Translations under genes and position numbers: made by a program
Origin: an uncultured Bacilli bacterium
GTDB taxonomy: Bacteria; Bacillota_I; Bacilli_A; RF39; UBA660
Direction: 5' to 3'
DNA length: 6,816 nt
Assembly (NCBI GenBank): GCA_947630885.1
Contig: CANRJI010000055.1
Location: forward strand, 1-6,816
The notes under the pieces: generated by a model
Seen by the model: only the letters and a program-made list of their open reading frames with translations
Databases searched by the model: none
What the model was told of the DNA's origin: nothing
In this document: positions 5,731 through 6,816 of the stretch, piece after piece
Layout: each line of letters begins with the position of its first letter
Numbering within the stretch: position 1 is the first letter of the stretch

Positions 5731-6744
5731 ATGTATTTTTTTAAAATCTTCTATTTAGGTATTATTTCCTTATTAAAGGGGATTATATTGACGATTAAGT
5801 GCTTCTTCATTGGTCTACTATGTGTAATAACAATTATTCCAAAATATTTTATTATTGGAATAATGACGGTATTTAGTAAGAAAAAGAAAGAAAAGACTTC
5901 AAAGCAAAATAAAAAAGTTACTTTAATGATAGCTGGACTTTCGTTTGCGGTCTATTTGGTATGTGTGTTTTTGATTAGTAGATGGTCTGTTCAAGAACTT
6001 AGAATTAAGTATTTATCTAACGATATTATTAATTCAACGGAAATTATTGAAAAAGAGGAAGATATTCCTCCTACACAAGAACCTGACCAAAATAATGGTA
6101 ATGAAGGACAAGATGAACCACAGATATACTACCCTAATGATTACTGGGATTATTTATCGGTACCATTTATGGATGTCAATTTTGATGAATTATTGGCAAA
6201 AAATCCAGATACGGTTGGATGGATAAAAGTTGAAGGGACTAAAGTTAACTACCCTATCGTTCAAGCAGAAGATAATGACTTTTATCTTAACCATTCTTAT
6301 AATCGCCGCAGGAATGAAGGCGGTTGGATTTTCGCAGATTATCGTGTCGACTTTACTAGGTTTGGAAAAAATACAATTATATATGGTCACAATCTTAATA
6401 ATAAAACGATGTTTGGTTCTATTCCATTAATGCTTTATAATAGTTATTTAAATAATAGCGATAATTATTATATAAAAATATCGACACCGACAAGTAATAG
6501 TGTTTGGAAAGTTTTTTCGGTATATACTATTAGTCCTGAAGTTTATTATTTGAAAACAAACTTTAGAACTGAGCCTTATGAAAACTTTTTAAATACAATT
6601 AAAGGAAGAAGTATTTATAACTTTGGAATAGATGTTACACCAAATGATAAAATTTTAACATTATCAACTTGTGACAATAGCGGTACAAAAAGAGTAGCGG
6701 TTCATGCTAAAATGATTAATATTGAATATAAAGAAGAACAATAA
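5731..6744 (+). CDS. srtB: Class B sortase with extra hydrophobic N-terminus
   Basis: A 337-residue membrane-bound cysteine transpeptidase, expected to cut a sorting signal in secreted proteins and join them to the cell wall. The catalytic domain covers about 150-332. It shows class B features: LLAKNPDTVGWIKVEGTKVN (154-173), YPIVQAEDNDFYLNHSY, IFADYR, then the catalytic H220 in IIYGHN, C314 in TLSTC and R321 in KRVAVHAK. A polar, acidic linker (about 100-145) separates it from the membrane. Ordinary class B sortases have one N-terminal membrane segment. Here the segment at 63-83 is preceded by about 45 hydrophobic residues (4-48) that could form one or two more, with a Lys-rich loop (50-62) between. 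No sortase substrate with an NPQTN- or LPXTG-like signal is seen in the window, nor are haem-uptake genes. The gene has its own promoter and terminator. Class B is well supported; the substrate is unknown. Confidence 0.9.
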   Translation: MYFFKIFYLGIISLLKGIILTIKCFFIGLLCVITIIPKYFIIGIMTVFSKKKKEKTSKQNKKVTLMIAGLSFAVYLVCVFLISRWSVQELRIKYLSNDIINSTEIIEKEEDIPPTQEPDQNNGNEGQDEPQIYYPNDYWDYLSVPFMDVNFDELLAKNPDTVGWIKVEGTKVNYPIVQAEDNDFYLNHSYNRRRNEGGWIFADYRVDFTRFGKNTIIYGHNLNNKTMFGSIPLMLYNSYLNNSDNYYIKISTPTSNSVWKVFSVYTISPEVYYLKTNFRTEPYENFLNTIKGRSIYNFGIDVTPNDKILTLSTCDNSGTKRVAVHAKMINIEYKEEQ

Positions 6745-6746
6745 AT

Positions 6747-6771
6747 AACCACGCCTAAAAGACGTGGTTTT
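6747..6771 (+). terminator. Terminator after the sortase gene
   Basis: A perfect 7-bp stem, AACCACG (6747-6753) with CGTGGTT (6763-6769), has a 9-nt loop. A short T run (6768-6771) follows, interrupted by CAC. It lies three bases after the stop codon. The tail is weak, so termination may be partial. Confidence 0.6.
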
Positions 6772-6775
6772 CACA

Positions 6776-6790
6776 TGGCCTATAAGGCCC
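6776..6790. repeat. Second palindrome near the right edge (GGCC-TATAA-GGCC)
   Basis: GGCC at 6777-6780 and 6786-6789 flank TATAA, giving a 4-bp self-complementary hairpin 7 bases beyond the sortase terminator. The stretch is richer in GC than its surroundings. From the ATG at 6775 a frame stays open to the window end, but it has no ribosome binding site. What it belongs to lies outside the window. Confidence 0.4.
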
Positions 6791-6816
6791 TAATATCTGC
6801 AAACCCACAAATGAAG

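Noticed and set aside
6190..6430. Two 66-codon open frames (one on each strand) inside the sortase gene
   Set aside because: Both are shadows of the sortase catalytic domain frame, with no start signals.
1..6816. Mollicutes code (TGA read as Trp)
   Set aside because: Tryptophans are encoded by TGG throughout, and no gene needs a read-through TGA to stay open.

Overview
This is a low-GC (roughly 30% by eye) window from a Bacillota (Firmicutes) genome. The standard bacterial code fits: every tryptophan in the genes is read from TGG, and all six genes end in TAA or TAG. Shine-Dalgarno sites are strong (AGAGGTGA, AGGAGGTG), and each gene is followed by, or shares, a short hairpin terminator. A SleC-type spore cortex-lytic protein, a DUF402/Ntdp phosphatase of the kind common in Bacilli and a class B sortase together point to an anaerobic, probably endospore-forming lineage. 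A gut member of Erysipelotrichales/RF39-like Bacilli or of the Clostridia would fit. The exact taxon cannot be fixed from sequence alone.

Layout. 1-50: terminator of a gene lying off the left edge. 51-289: a non-coding stretch with two operator-like inverted repeats and an extended -10 promoter. 290-781 (+): GNAT acetyltransferase. 781-810: a terminator shared with the convergent next gene. 815-1930 (-): a protein with two peptidoglycan-binding (PGBD1) domains and four LysM repeats, with no signal peptide and a GTG start. 1931-2002: a compact divergent regulatory region. 2003-3223 (+): SleC-like protein. 3332-5008 (+): a membrane-anchored protein with three fibronectin III-like domains, a Gly/Ser linker and a transglutaminase-like domain carrying a Cys-His-Asp triad. 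5042-5071: shared terminator. 5070-5615 (-): Ntdp nucleoside tri-/diphosphate phosphatase. 5731-6744 (+): class B sortase with an extra hydrophobic N-terminus. 6747-6816: a terminator-like hairpin, then a second palindrome cut by the window edge.

How they fit together. Four of the six genes act on or bind the cell envelope: LysM/PGBD1, SleC, FnIII-transglutaminase and sortase. The LysM/PGBD1 gene and the SleC gene are divergent, start 72 bp apart, share peptidoglycan-binding domains and have a near-symmetric control region. They are the best candidates for a functional pair, probably in the spore cortex or in germination. The other genes look like separate single-gene transcription units, each with its own promoter and terminator. 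No mobile element, CRISPR array, tRNA or rRNA could be demonstrated.
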